From Halobacteriovorax sp. DA5 (lineage in GTDB: Bacteria > Bdellovibrionota > Bacteriovoracia > Bacteriovoracales > Bacteriovoracaceae), in contig NZ_PPDJ01000003.1 of the NCBI RefSeq assembly GCF_002903145.1, forward strand, positions 371,308-435,307: DNA of 64,000 nucleotides, read 5' to 3'. The stretch's first letter is position 1. Each line of letters starts with the position of its first letter. This document shows positions 8,180-16,585 of this stretch, one piece after another. Made by a program: the position numbers and the translations under genes. The notes below the pieces were generated by a model. The model was not told the DNA's origin. It saw nothing but the letters and a program-made list of their open reading frames with translations, and ran no database searches.

Positions 8180-9073
8180 TTATTTGATTGAAATCTTTGC
8201 AAGCTTTTCTTTATAAAGATTTGAAATGACTTTAGGAACCTTAAATGGAATTGTTTCGATTATAAGCTTCTTAAAAAATTCAATATAACTTGCCCTGCGA
8301 TACCATGTTAAGCTTGAAAGATTTTGAGTCATTGGCCCGTAGCCTTCATTGATTAACTCTTTAATACACTTTGAATTATCGAGTCTGTTGTATTTACTTA
8401 AGTCGAGAGAGAGGATGATGTCAGCATCTTGAATTTGCTCCCTTGTTCTAAGGTCTATTGCAATATCCATAGCATTACTTATGATCGCAAATGTATCATC
8501 TGGCTCCTGATATTTTTGTACACCATTCAAATCCACCGCAACGATAATACCCGCGCCCATATCTTCTAGAGGGGAAACCGGAACGTTCTCTGTGATACCT
8601 CCATCAACAAGAGTTCTACCATCGATTACTTGAGGAATAAATGCACCGGGAACACAGACAGAAGCACAGAGCGCATCCGCAAGATTACCCTTATAGAAAA
8701 CAACTTGCTCTCCAGTTGAGATGTCTGTTGTACAAATTGCTAAGGGAATCCTTGCATCTTCAATATTCACATCTCCTAAATCTTTGATGATCATTTCTCG
8801 TATGGACTTCGTACTAAAAAATCCTTTCTTTGGTATTGTTAAGCTTATTGTATCTTTATAATTGAGCTTATTGGCCAATGCTAAGAAGTCATCGTAGTTC
8901 TTACCAAATGCGTAATAGGAAGCGATTATTGCACCGACACTTGTTCCTGATAAGTAGGAAATAGGAATTCTTTGTTCCTCAAAAGCTTTTAAGACGCCTA
9001 TATGTGCGATACCTTTTGCAGCACCACCACCAAGAGCAAGACCAATTTTAGTATTTAGAAAGTTCCATCTCAT
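8180..9073 (-). CDS. Patatin-like phospholipase (NTE/RssA type)
   Basis: 297 residues with the full patatin serine-aspartate dyad: the oxyanion loop GLALGGGAAKG (11-21), the nucleophile elbow GTSVG (S45) and D157 in VDGGITENVP. These proteins hydrolyse acyl esters of phospholipids. There is no signal peptide, so it acts in the cytoplasm or on the inner face of the membrane unless exported by another route. The start overlaps the 3' end of the upstream exported-protein gene by 26 bases, pointing to translational coupling. Confidence 0.85.
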   Translation of the reverse strand: MRWNFLNTKIGLALGGGAAKGIAHIGVLKAFEEQRIPISYLSGTSVGAIIASYYAFGKNYDDFLALANKLNYKDTISLTIPKKGFFSTKSIREMIIKDLGDVNIEDARIPLAICTTDISTGEQVVFYKGNLADALCASVCVPGAFIPQVIDGRTLVDGGITENVPVSPLEDMGAGIIVAVDLNGVQKYQEPDDTFAIISNAMDIAIDLRTREQIQDADIILSLDLSKYNRLDNSKCIKELINEGYGPMTQNLSSLTWYRRASYIEFFKKLIIETIPFKVPKVISNLYKEKLAKISIK

Positions 9074-9776
9074 ATTCTAATCTTATAGGAATATGAGGGA
9101 CATCTCCACATAAAATTGTAATACCTCTCTCTTGAAGAAAAGCGGCTTTTTTATCGAGAGAGTGGGAGTATTTAAGGGCGAAAATATTTTTTCTTAAATA
9201 TTTGTTTAGAAGCTTTCTTGGTGATTTAAGGCCTAGTTTATTGGCATGTTCGATATAGAAGGGAGTCAGAAATGAGCTGCGCCCAAGTGATTCAAGAACA
9301 TGCTTTAGCATACAATTGTAATTTCCATATTTGCTTTTATCAGAGATCTCATTCTCGATATATTCAACCATTCCTAAGTAATCTTCATTTTTTAGTTGTT
9401 TGGATAGCTCGGAGCGAAGCTCTTTAATATCGACTGATTCAATATCACTATATTTTAAACGAGGAGCATGTAGCTTTGTTTCAATTTTTGGGGCCTTACT
9501 CATTTCGATAAAATCAAGGCAAAGAATTGGAATACCAGCAGTTCTGTATTTATCTAAACTTAGATTTAAGCTCTTTGCATAGATACGCGAGATCTTTTCT
9601 GCAAATATTAAGCTATTAGATATTTTCCTGCTTTCTGAATTTGAGATTTTTGAATAGATTTCACGACGTTGGCGATTGCTAGAGATGGCCGCATCGAGAT
9701 GCTCTTCAAAACATTCCATGGCCATTGAGTCTTGGGCCAAGTTTAGGAAAACAAGAATGAAAAGAAGCGCTTTCAT
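9048..9776 (-). CDS. Exported protein of unknown function, coupled to the patatin gene
   Basis: 242 residues with a signal peptide (about residues 1-19, ending SMA). I do not recognise the family. The mature protein is mostly helical and charged, with five cysteines spread along it (near 22, 86, 155 and 223 among others). It is upstream of the patatin-like lipase and overlaps it by 26 bases, so the two are made together; whether they interact is unknown. Confidence 0.65.
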   Translation of the reverse strand: MKALLFILVFLNLAQDSMAMECFEEHLDAAISSNRQRREIYSKISNSESRKISNSLIFAEKISRIYAKSLNLSLDKYRTAGIPILCLDFIEMSKAPKIETKLHAPRLKYSDIESVDIKELRSELSKQLKNEDYLGMVEYIENEISDKSKYGNYNCMLKHVLESLGRSSFLTPFYIEHANKLGLKSPRKLLNKYLRKNIFALKYSHSLDKKAAFLQERGITILCGDVPHIPIRLEYEMELSKY

Positions 9777-9898
9777 GCTCTAGTACTACCACTTGGCCAA
9801 ATTTGAGTAAAGTGAGCATAGAAGTTTTTCAGGGAGCAACGGGTCGAGACTTTGGTGGTGAAATTGTTATAATTAGTCTGTAAAATCAGGAGCTTACC

Positions 9899-10351
9899 AT
9901 GCAATATATCAAGCAAGAAGAATGTTACTTAATTAAATTATATAAGGATGAAGATCTTTTCACATCTCTAGAGGAATTCGCTGCTGCAGAAGAGCTGGGG
10001 GCGGGGATGTTAAAAGGCATTGGTGCTCTGAAAGACGTTGAGCTAGGCTTCTACCATCTTGATACTAAAACATATGATCGAAAAGAATTTAGTGGTGATT
10101 ATGAATTATTAAGTCTTGATGGGAACTTGTCTCATTTGGATGGAAAACCATTCTTTCATATTCATACGGTTTTAGGTGATGAAGATTTTTCTTGTAAAGG
10201 CGGACATCTGTTTCGTGCCACTGTTGCGGTTACTACAGAAATCTATTTCTTTCCAATCATGCAAAAAATTGAAAGAAAGATGGATGAAGAAATCGGCTTA
10301 AACTTATTATCATTACCACAAGCTTTTTCTCGATGTGGAATTAAAGGATAG
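9899..10351 (+). CDS. PPC/DUF296 domain protein
   Basis: 150 residues covering one PPC (DUF296) domain. This domain is found in plant AT-hook proteins and in stand-alone bacterial proteins that form trimers. The metal-binding histidines are seen in FHIHTVLGD (H87, H89) and in CKGGHLF (H103). The bacterial role is not settled; older annotation as DNA-binding is inherited from plants. AGGAG precedes the ATG. The next gene starts 3 bases after the stop. Confidence 0.8.
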   Translation: MQYIKQEECYLIKLYKDEDLFTSLEEFAAAEELGAGMLKGIGALKDVELGFYHLDTKTYDRKEFSGDYELLSLDGNLSHLDGKPFFHIHTVLGDEDFSCKGGHLFRATVAVTTEIYFFPIMQKIERKMDEEIGLNLLSLPQAFSRCGIKG

Positions 10352-10354
10352 AAT

Positions 10355-10879
10355 ATGAAATTTAATCGCCCATTTTTTATTAAGATTCACCTATACTTAT
10401 CGGCCCTCGCTTCGCCGCTACTTTTGATGATGGCCTTTACAGGTGTTTCTTACTTATTAGGTTTTAAAGGAAGTGAAGTTGTTGAACCTATAAAAGTTGT
10501 ACAACTTTCAAAATCTGAACTTACGAAAGAAAATATTTCAGTTCAATTAAATGAAATCGATGAAAGCTATGACTTTGCCTATGTTAAACAAGTTGGAGAT
10601 GGTGCAATCACTAGACCAACAACTCGTGACTACTATAAATTCCAAATAAAAGAAGATGGAACACATATCTCTCATGTTAAGCCAAATCTTCTAAAAAGAT
10701 TGATTGAACTACACAAAGGTCATGGCCCACAATTTCTTCGTTATATTGAAAAGATTATTGGGATTTTTTTACTGCTAATTATTTTGAGTGGATTGTACTT
10801 AGCTTATACAATGAAAAAGGAAAGAAAGATCGTAGGGATTTTATTTCTTATTGGACTAAGTGTTTACCTTTTTATGTAG
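10355..10879 (+). CDS. PepSY-associated membrane protein
   Basis: 174 residues with a first membrane helix (about 16-36), a periplasmic-type segment, and two C-terminal helices (about 130-150 and 157-173). The start MKFNRPFFIKIHLYLSALAS and the later RLIELHKGHGPQFLRYIEKI followed by a helix match PepSY-associated TM proteins (PF03929/PF16357 groups), often linked to iron uptake or reduction. The function is uncertain. It is 3 bases downstream of the PPC gene. Its stop faces the end of the next gene across 3 bases. Confidence 0.65.
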   Translation: MKFNRPFFIKIHLYLSALASPLLLMMAFTGVSYLLGFKGSEVVEPIKVVQLSKSELTKENISVQLNEIDESYDFAYVKQVGDGAITRPTTRDYYKFQIKEDGTHISHVKPNLLKRLIELHKGHGPQFLRYIEKIIGIFLLLIILSGLYLAYTMKKERKIVGILFLIGLSVYLFM

Positions 10880-10882
10880 AGG

Positions 10883-11437
10883 TTATTTAATCCATCTTGT
10901 GAAGCGCTCGTGATTGCTTAATCTCTTATTTTCTTTTTGGATTTTAAGCTTCACGCGCTCTTGTAAACTCAAATTTTCATAAATTGGAGCTTCTATAACC
11001 TTTGTATTGTCTCCAAACTCTAAAGTCTCAAGATCAATATACATAAGCTTATTTTTAGTTATAAAGAAATAGTTAAGTTGCCATTCAAAGTGATAGCCGT
11101 ATGGAGCGGTCAGTTCATTTAGGCGAATTTGAATTTCGGAAACTTTTTTGGCCAAATCCTCATCAATTTTTTCTTCAACAAGCCTTGCAAGTTTTCCGTT
11201 AGGAATGTCATAGAGAATGAGTGAATCGGTTTCTTTTAGTAGGGTAGGAAGTTCCGGAAATTCCTCATTAAATCTTCTCATCAATGGAAGAGCTTCAGGT
11301 TCGATTTCATTTTTTAAGAGCACCATATAATTCTCTTTTTCATATTTCATGAAAAAGAAAAACTTACTTCTTTTGTCGATATAAAGTGTAATACCATCAA
11401 AGCCCAGCTCTGATTTAATAAGCTCTTTTGGATCCAA
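10883..11437 (-). CDS. Cytoplasmic protein of unknown function
   Basis: 184 residues, no signal peptide or membrane segment. I do not recognise it. The segment around 112-140 (HFEWQLNYFFITKNKLMYID, then LETLEFG) has the order H...N...D-E seen in some kinase-like or phosphotransferase folds, but the nucleotide loop is absent, so this is only a hint. It ends convergent with the PepSY gene. Confidence 0.55.
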   Translation of the reverse strand: MDPKELIKSELGFDGITLYIDKRSKFFFFMKYEKENYMVLLKNEIEPEALPLMRRFNEEFPELPTLLKETDSLILYDIPNGKLARLVEEKIDEDLAKKVSEIQIRLNELTAPYGYHFEWQLNYFFITKNKLMYIDLETLEFGDNTKVIEAPIYENLSLQERVKLKIQKENKRLSNHERFTRWIK

Positions 11438-11479
11438 AACAATGACCTCTCTTTATGAGAGTATATCATAGTTTATTAG

Positions 11480-11677
11480 TTAGTGGGCCTTCTTCGATTT
11501 ACGTGTTGAGAATCCAAGCATTGAATAGCCCGGACAAATTCCAACTGCGCCAGTAATTAGAGGTATCAAACCGATAAGACCCCAATATGTTTTGGGACCG
11601 ACAAAGACAAGTGAGATTAAAACTAACCCTGCAATAACTCGAATCACTCGATCAGCATTTCCTTCATTCATTTTCAT
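11480..11677 (-). CDS. DUF2892 small membrane protein
   Basis: 65 residues. The sequence MNEGNADRVIRVIAGLVLI, two membrane helices and the motif GICPGYSMLGF define the DUF2892 family, which is also the membrane part of YgaP rhodanese. The conserved Cys in GICPGY is present. Function of the stand-alone form is unknown, though it often accompanies sulphur-transfer proteins. An AAGGAG ribosome binding site lies 6 bases before the ATG. Confidence 0.8.
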   Translation of the reverse strand: MKMNEGNADRVIRVIAGLVLISLVFVGPKTYWGLIGLIPLITGAVGICPGYSMLGFSTRKSKKAH

Positions 11678-11757
11678 AGATTACTCCTTCATTTTCACTA
11701 TCATTATAAATTTTTAATCTGTAGCTAGAATGAATTAATGTTAAAGAATTTTAAGAG

Positions 11758-12360
11758 TTATGCTCTAAGCCAACCGGTTAAAGAAAGCCTTGGCTTAAAT
11801 GCTGGGAGAACTTCGTGTGGAAGGTCTTCAGAAAGAAAAATTAAGATTCTTCCAAGCATTGGATTAATACGAGCAACTTCTTGATCTTGATCGTCGTGAT
11901 GGTAGATAACGACTTCACCACCATCACCATCATTCATATCACTTAGATAAAGAATAACACTTAAGCGCCTTAGGCCTCTTCCACGGTGTTGATCCACATG
12001 CTTGCGATAAAATGCACCTTCATCATAACAAGCAAAGTGGCCTTCATATGAGCGAATACCTAGGTAGAAAATAGGATTAAGTAAATCTTTAAGATCATCG
12101 AGAAATTTTAAATATTCTTGTAGTGCCGGTGGATGGTCGGCCATGTCTCCCTCAATCCAAGAAGTGAGGTCTCCACGAATCTTTTCATCTAGGCGCTTTG
12201 TTAGCTGTCGTCCAACTTTGGCTTCTTGAAAGTCTCCAATGTGAAAACGTGTCTGGGCCTCGTCCTTTAAAGAACGAGCTAGTTCATTTGAAATAAGCGT
12301 ATCACTCACGTAGTATCGTTTCTCAGTTAAGGATTCGACCAGCGTTTCAAGCTCTTGCAT
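11758..12360 (-). CDS. 2-oxoglutarate/Fe(II)-dependent oxygenase
   Basis: 200 residues with a complete prolyl-4-hydroxylase-type core. The iron ligands are H121 and D123 (KHVDQH) and H182 (LPHEVLP); the 2-oxoglutarate-binding arginine is R191 in KPRLSLTGWLR. Such enzymes use 2-oxoglutarate and O2 to hydroxylate a protein or small molecule. The closest general type is the SM-20/EGL-9-like or PKHD group in bacteria; the substrate is unknown. No signal peptide. Confidence 0.8.
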   Translation of the reverse strand: MQELETLVESLTEKRYYVSDTLISNELARSLKDEAQTRFHIGDFQEAKVGRQLTKRLDEKIRGDLTSWIEGDMADHPPALQEYLKFLDDLKDLLNPIFYLGIRSYEGHFACYDEGAFYRKHVDQHRGRGLRRLSVILYLSDMNDGDGGEVVIYHHDDQDQEVARINPMLGRILIFLSEDLPHEVLPAFKPRLSLTGWLRA

Positions 12361-12499
12361 TAAAATGTTCTCACTAGGCCTAGGGCCTTAAAAGGTGACA
12401 GGAAGGATTGGTCACCAAAATAATGGATAAAATCATTTAATCCTAAAGGCTATCTAAGTCAATTTAATTGTTATAACATAAATAGAAATAGGATAAATC

Positions 12500-12913
12500 A
12501 TGATCAAGGCACTTTCACATTTAGTCATTACCTCTAAGAATGTTACGAATATTTCGAATTTTTTCACTGATGTCTTCGGTGTTGAAGCGCATTTTGCTAA
12601 TGAAGACTTTGCTGATTTTGTTCTACCTGACAAAAGCCGTGTGGCCTTTTTTCGTCCAGTAGGTAAAGCTTCTAAGTTCTTTGAATTAGTCGAGAATCCG
12701 GCCCAGGTCTCATATGGTGTCACTGTTGAGGATGTTGATGACTTCTACCATAAACTTATGGCGCAAAAGGCTAAGTATGAATTTGAAGTGAGTGGTAAAC
12801 CAAAAGATCATCCGTGGGGAGAAAAGAGCTTTCTTTTGATTGATCCAGATGGAAATCGTTGGGAAATAACGCAGTCACCCAGTGATGATGGTCATCTCGT
12901 AAATATCTCATAA
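12500..12913 (+). CDS. VOC-family (glyoxalase/bleomycin-resistance fold) protein
   Basis: 137 residues with the paired beta-alpha-beta-beta-beta units of the vicinal oxygen chelate fold: SHLVITSKNVTNISNFFTDV in the first half and GVTVEDVDDFYHKL with LIDPDGNRWEITQ in the second. The conserved metal ligands can be suggested as H8 and the C-terminal E, but the full set is not certain. Catalytic activity (lyase, dioxygenase or drug binding) cannot be assigned. Confidence 0.8.
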   Translation: MIKALSHLVITSKNVTNISNFFTDVFGVEAHFANEDFADFVLPDKSRVAFFRPVGKASKFFELVENPAQVSYGVTVEDVDDFYHKLMAQKAKYEFEVSGKPKDHPWGEKSFLLIDPDGNRWEITQSPSDDGHLVNIS

Positions 12914-12996
12914 TTAGATGGAATCTATATTTTTAATATAATTGATAACTGAACGGCCTCGCGGTAAATAAAGCCTGTGTTTATGTGGAGGTCGTT

Positions 12997-13368
12997 ATGA
13001 AATCAGTTGTTGTTCTTTTATCAGTTATTCTTTTTAGCTCGGCCATGGCCTGTCCAGAGTTGAATAATGTTGATCTTGCATCAAGCTATGATCGTGATGA
13101 ATACACTGAAGTTTACTCTGAGAGACTGCCAAAATTATCAAGAGAGGAATTTGCTAAGTATACAGAATTAGCAGATTTCGAATATGAGTACTGTGCAGAC
13201 GCCCTAGAGCTAAGAAGAGTAGAGGCGACACAAACTGGCACTGTGTACACAATCGTAGTAACTGTTGAAGATAGCTGCGATGGTGGTAATTCTTATGGAA
13301 ATATTTTCGATGAGTCTGGAAGTAAGATTCTAGGTAGCATCGGCGATTCGTATATTGCTTGTTTCTAA
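12997..13368 (+). CDS. Small exported protein of unknown function
   Basis: 123 residues. The ATG at 12997 is preferred over an in-frame GTG at 12985 because GGAGG sits 5 bases upstream and the product then starts with a signal peptide (MKSVVVLLSVILFSSAMA, then C). The mature protein has four further cysteines (one after each beta-rich segment), consistent with disulphides. No family recognised. A terminator hairpin lies just past the stop, inside the end of the convergent kinase gene. Confidence 0.7.
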   Translation: MKSVVVLLSVILFSSAMACPELNNVDLASSYDRDEYTEVYSERLPKLSREEFAKYTELADFEYEYCADALELRRVEATQTGTVYTIVVTVEDSCDGGNSYGNIFDESGSKILGSIGDSYIACF

Positions 13369-13380
13369 TTTAGAAATAAT

Positions 13381-14691
13381 TCAGCTTGCTTTGGGTATCT
13401 TTATCACAAAGCAAGTTGTTTTCTTATTTGGTTCTAAGAATAATTCCCCTTGATGCTTCTCTAAAATCCCTTTTGAAATCGATAGTCCTAATCCCGTTCC
13501 TTTCCCAACTTCTTTAGATGTATAGAATGGCTCAAAAATCTTATTTCGAAGATCAAGATTGATTCCGGGGCCAGAATCCATTACATAAACTAAAACGGAA
13601 TCTTCTGTATTTTTTACGGAGATATCAATCCAAGCAGATTCACTTCCTTCAACGGCATCATAAGCGTTATTTAAAAGATTAATGAAGACTTGAGATAATT
13701 GGACTCTATCTACATTTACTTTTATGTTAAAGGCATCGTCGTCGAGATCAAATTTAAGTATAACCCCATGGGCCCTAAACTTCTCTGAACAAATGGCCGT
13801 CGCATCAATAATAATATCTCTAAGGGGAATAACTTCTTTTTTTATCTCACCGCTCTCGCGAGAAACAACTTTCAAGCTAGAGATAATGCGAGTAATTCGA
13901 TCAATTGTATCTAGGATACGATTGATATGAATATCATACGCCTCTTTATTCATCTCACCGATACTTAGAAGTCGCTTGATCTGATAAATTGAGCCGTAAA
14001 TAACTGTTAAAGGATTATTAATTTCGTGAGCGATTCCACCGGCCATTTCACCAATTGCACTTAGACGAGAACTATAGATAAGATTTTCTTTAGTGCTATT
14101 AAGCTTATCCATTGTTTCCTGTAAGGCAATCGACTTATTCACTTCACTTCGATAAGTGCGATCCACAAGACTAAGAAGTCTGTAGAAGAGTAGACTTAAC
14201 ATAATCATAGTCAGAGAATGAATTATGATAAGAGAAGTTTCTGGCTCATCAAGAAGTAAGTAACTTGAAGTAACATAGCTAATAATAGCTAAGAGAGTTA
14301 TAAGTCCACTATAGATATGTTTACCAGTAACTTCAAAGAAAATATTATTGCTGGCAACGATCATAATGAGGTAGAGATACCAGAACGGTGAAAATGGCCC
14401 ATCAACGATATAGATTGCAAAAGGACATAGGACACAAATTGCAAAAACTTGTCTGAAGATTTCAATATATAGAGAGTTCTTAACTCGAATACTTATTTGA
14501 GAAATTGTGAGATTGAAAATAAGGAAAGCGAAGATTCCAAAGAAGCTATTTAGTCTTTGTGAGATTTGATATTCGTAAACACCCACACAAATTGCAAAGA
14601 GCATTGCAAACGGTCCAAGAGTATAATCCATAATTCTCAAGATATCTTTAATACTCTCTGTAGGTCTTTTCGGATTTATTCTTAAATTCAT
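13381..14691 (-). CDS. Membrane sensor histidine kinase
   Basis: 436 residues. About six membrane helices occupy residues 28-170 with no large sensor domain outside, followed by a coiled linker, the HisKA dimerisation helix with phospho-acceptor H222 in GGIAHEINNPLTV, and an HATPase_c domain with the N box around NLLNNAYDA, G1 DSGPGI and G2 GKGTGLGLSISKG. It should autophosphorylate and pass phosphate to a response regulator. No regulator gene is adjacent, so its partner is encoded elsewhere. The signal is unknown; the membrane bundle itself is the likely sensor. Confidence 0.9.
   Translation of the reverse strand: MNLRINPKRPTESIKDILRIMDYTLGPFAMLFAICVGVYEYQISQRLNSFFGIFAFLIFNLTISQISIRVKNSLYIEIFRQVFAICVLCPFAIYIVDGPFSPFWYLYLIMIVASNNIFFEVTGKHIYSGLITLLAIISYVTSSYLLLDEPETSLIIIHSLTMIMLSLLFYRLLSLVDRTYRSEVNKSIALQETMDKLNSTKENLIYSSRLSAIGEMAGGIAHEINNPLTVIYGSIYQIKRLLSIGEMNKEAYDIHINRILDTIDRITRIISSLKVVSRESGEIKKEVIPLRDIIIDATAICSEKFRAHGVILKFDLDDDAFNIKVNVDRVQLSQVFINLLNNAYDAVEGSESAWIDISVKNTEDSVLVYVMDSGPGINLDLRNKIFEPFYTSKEVGKGTGLGLSISKGILEKHQGELFLEPNKKTTCFVIKIPKAS
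13385..13430 (+). terminator. Intrinsic terminator for the small exported protein gene
   Basis: A perfect 9-bp stem, CTTGCTTTG and CAAAGCAAG, with a 13-base loop is followed by TTGTTTTCTTATTT. It is embedded in the coding end of the convergent histidine kinase gene, so the kinase C-terminus doubles as terminator DNA. Confidence 0.6.
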
Positions 14692-14844
14692 TCTTTTCCT
14701 AACTAATTGAAGTCATTATAGATTTACCGCATTAATAAACTGAGTTCAATAATATTTAGATGAATTTGAAGTAATGTAAGGGTAGAGATTCGTACTTTTT
14801 CTTGTGAAAGTAACAAGTTAGCACAGAAGTTATGTTAAAATCTG

Positions 14845-14862
14845 TTCTTAATTTATTAAGAA
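14845..14862. promoter_or_regulatory. Perfect inverted repeat before the scramblase gene
   Basis: TTCTTAA, TTTA, TTAAGAA: a 7-bp perfect inverted repeat ending 13 bases before the preferred ATG and just ahead of its AGGA ribosome binding site. It could be an operator or an mRNA hairpin. Confidence 0.35.
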
Positions 14863-14875
14863 TATGAGGAAAGAA

Positions 14876-15481
14876 ATGGATTTAAATCAGCATAATAAGC
14901 TATTGGTACAGCAAGTTAGAGAGAATTGGGAGCTTTTGGGCTATGAAACAAGAAATAAGTATCAATTCTTAGATGAGGCGCAAAACCCTATTGGCTATGC
15001 GGCAGAACAACAAAAGGGATTCCTTGGCTTTATCATGCGCCAGTTCCTGGGTCACTGGAGGACTTTTGATCTGCACTTCTTTGACCAAGCTCGTAATGAG
15101 TATATGATTGCTAAGCATCCATTTTGCTTCTTTTTTCAACGTCTTGAAATACAGGATCTGAATGGGCAGTTGATTGGTTCTCTTCAGCAAAGATTTTCTT
15201 TAATAACAAAGAAATTTGATGTCTTGGATGCTCAGGGAAATGTCATTATGGAAATGCGCTCACCAATTTGGAAGCCTTGGACTTATCCTTTCTATTCTCG
15301 AGGGCAAGAGGTTGCACTTGTGTTGAAAAAGTTTTCTGGACTATTTTCAGAGATGTTTACTGATCGAGACAACTTTGCCATTGATTTAAAGAGTCAGACA
15401 CTAACGGAGCAGGAGAAGAAAATTATTCTCGCGACTTCGATTTTCATTGATCTCGTTTATTTTGAAAGAAAAGCAAAATAA
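14876..15481 (+). CDS. Bacterial phospholipid scramblase-family protein
   Basis: 201 residues. The whole length follows the eukaryotic scramblase family (PF03803, tubby-like fold): an early GYETRNKYQFLD where human scramblases have a similar FETNNKY segment, a central IGSLQQRFS strand, and a C-terminal MFTDRDNFAID followed by IILATSIFIDLVYFE, corresponding to the scramblase F-TD-DNF segment and its terminal hydrophobic helix. The acidic D-R-D site corresponds to the calcium-binding loop region. Whether bacterial members move lipids is not established. I choose the ATG at 14876 because AGGA lies 5 bases before it; an ATG at 14864 has no good site. It stands alone. Confidence 0.75.
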   Translation: MDLNQHNKLLVQQVRENWELLGYETRNKYQFLDEAQNPIGYAAEQQKGFLGFIMRQFLGHWRTFDLHFFDQARNEYMIAKHPFCFFFQRLEIQDLNGQLIGSLQQRFSLITKKFDVLDAQGNVIMEMRSPIWKPWTYPFYSRGQEVALVLKKFSGLFSEMFTDRDNFAIDLKSQTLTEQEKKIILATSIFIDLVYFERKAK

Positions 15482-15669
15482 AGAGAGTTCTTGTAAGAAA
15501 GAAATTGTTTACGGATAAAGTTGATAATTCTATTTTGTGAAAATGAATTGTCGACTTTGCCGTTATGCAATCTCTATTTCTATCCTTTGGTGGCGCTAGT
15601 GCGCCTTTCACACATTATTAGTTAATAATAAATTTCGATCTATTTTTTAAAAAAATTTAAGAGGTAATC

Positions 15670-15762
15670 ATGAAAAAGATTATTTTATGCTTTGTTATAT
15701 TAGGACAAAGTGATTTGACAAATACGAACTATATTAGAAGAGAGGATTCGTGCCATGAATGA
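15670..15762 (+). CDS. 30-codon ORF overlapping the nitroreductase start
   Basis: An ATG with a good AAGAGG ribosome binding site (about 15659-15664) opens a 30-codon frame, MKKIILCFVILGQ and so on, whose stop overlaps the nitroreductase ATG by 8 bases. The first 13 residues look like a signal peptide cut short. It may be a leader peptide that couples translation, or the remnant of a deleted exported-protein gene. Too short for coding evidence. Confidence 0.35.
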   Translation: MKKIILCFVILGQSDLTNTNYIRREDSCHE

Positions 15763-16528
15763 CTTTATTCAACAATTACATTCTCATCGTTCAATTAGAA
15801 AATTTTCTGATAAGGATATTTCACAAAGTGATTTAGAACTCATTCTAAGTGCAGCAGCAAGCGCATCAAGCTCTGGAAATATGCAATCCTTCTCAGTTGT
15901 TGTGACTAGAGATAGAGCAATGAAAGAGAAGATGTACCAGGCCCACTTTGAACAAAGTATGTTAATGGATGCTCCAATTTTTTTAACATTCTGTGCTGAT
16001 TTCTATCGTATGAGAAGGTGGCTTAAATTAAGTGAGGCGGCCAATAACTTTGATAATTACATGAGCTTTATGATTGCTTCTATTGATGCCATTCTCGCTA
16101 GTCAGAATGCGGCATTAGCAGCTGAAAGTCTTGGAATGGGACTCTGTTATATGGGGACAACGTTGGCCAGTGCTGGCGAAATTGGTGAGATCTTAGCGTT
16201 GCCTGAGAATGTCGTTCCTGTCGTAGGCTTTGCTCTAGGCTACCCAGATGAGGCACCTGATTTAAGAAAGAGGCTTCCACTTGAATCTCTCGTTCATTAT
16301 GAGAAATATCATAAATATTCAGATGAAGAAGTGCTAGAAATATATCGAGAAAGAGAAGTCGAGGGGATGAAGCGTTATCGTGACAACCCACGATTAAATC
16401 AAATGATTAAAGATGTCGGAGCAAAGAATTTGGCCCAAGTCTATACACAGGCGAAATATACAGAAGAGTCCCATCTTAAATATAGTGAAGATTTAATTGC
16501 TTATCTTAAACGTCAAAATTTCTTTTGA
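15755..16528 (+). CDS. Nitroreductase-family flavoprotein (NfsA/FRP type)
   Basis: 257 residues. The FMN-binding start HSHRSIRKFSDKDIS, the SASSSGNMQSFSVVV stretch, and LGMGLCYMGT and FALGYPDEAP segments are those of the NfsA/flavin reductase P subgroup, which is about 240-260 residues. These enzymes use NADPH to reduce flavins, quinones or nitro compounds with two-electron steps. The C-terminal extension is typical of this subgroup. It stands between the scramblase gene and the ABC operon; its promoter region includes the 30-codon ORF. Confidence 0.85.
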   Translation: MNDFIQQLHSHRSIRKFSDKDISQSDLELILSAAASASSSGNMQSFSVVVTRDRAMKEKMYQAHFEQSMLMDAPIFLTFCADFYRMRRWLKLSEAANNFDNYMSFMIASIDAILASQNAALAAESLGMGLCYMGTTLASAGEIGEILALPENVVPVVGFALGYPDEAPDLRKRLPLESLVHYEKYHKYSDEEVLEIYREREVEGMKRYRDNPRLNQMIKDVGAKNLAQVYTQAKYTEESHLKYSEDLIAYLKRQNFF

Positions 16529-16537
16529 TATTGGCCA

Positions 16538-16576
16538 CTAGGGTATGCGAAAATAAATAAAAAACGTGTACCCTAG
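16538..16576 (+). promoter_or_regulatory. Long hairpin overlapping the adaptor gene ribosome binding site
   Basis: CTAGGGTATGCG (16538-16549) pairs with CGTGTACCCTAG (16565-16576): ten Watson-Crick and two G-U pairs around a 15-base A-rich loop. The 3' arm ends inside the TAGGAG Shine-Dalgarno sequence of the TTG-started adaptor gene. It could limit translation of the efflux operon until melted or bound. Confidence 0.5.
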
Positions 16577-16585
16577 GAGTATTGC

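Noticed and set aside
15591..15612. GGCGC-TAGT-GCGCC hairpin as terminator of the scramblase gene
   Set aside because: Only 5 bp and a very short T-run more than 100 bases past the stop; too weak to list.
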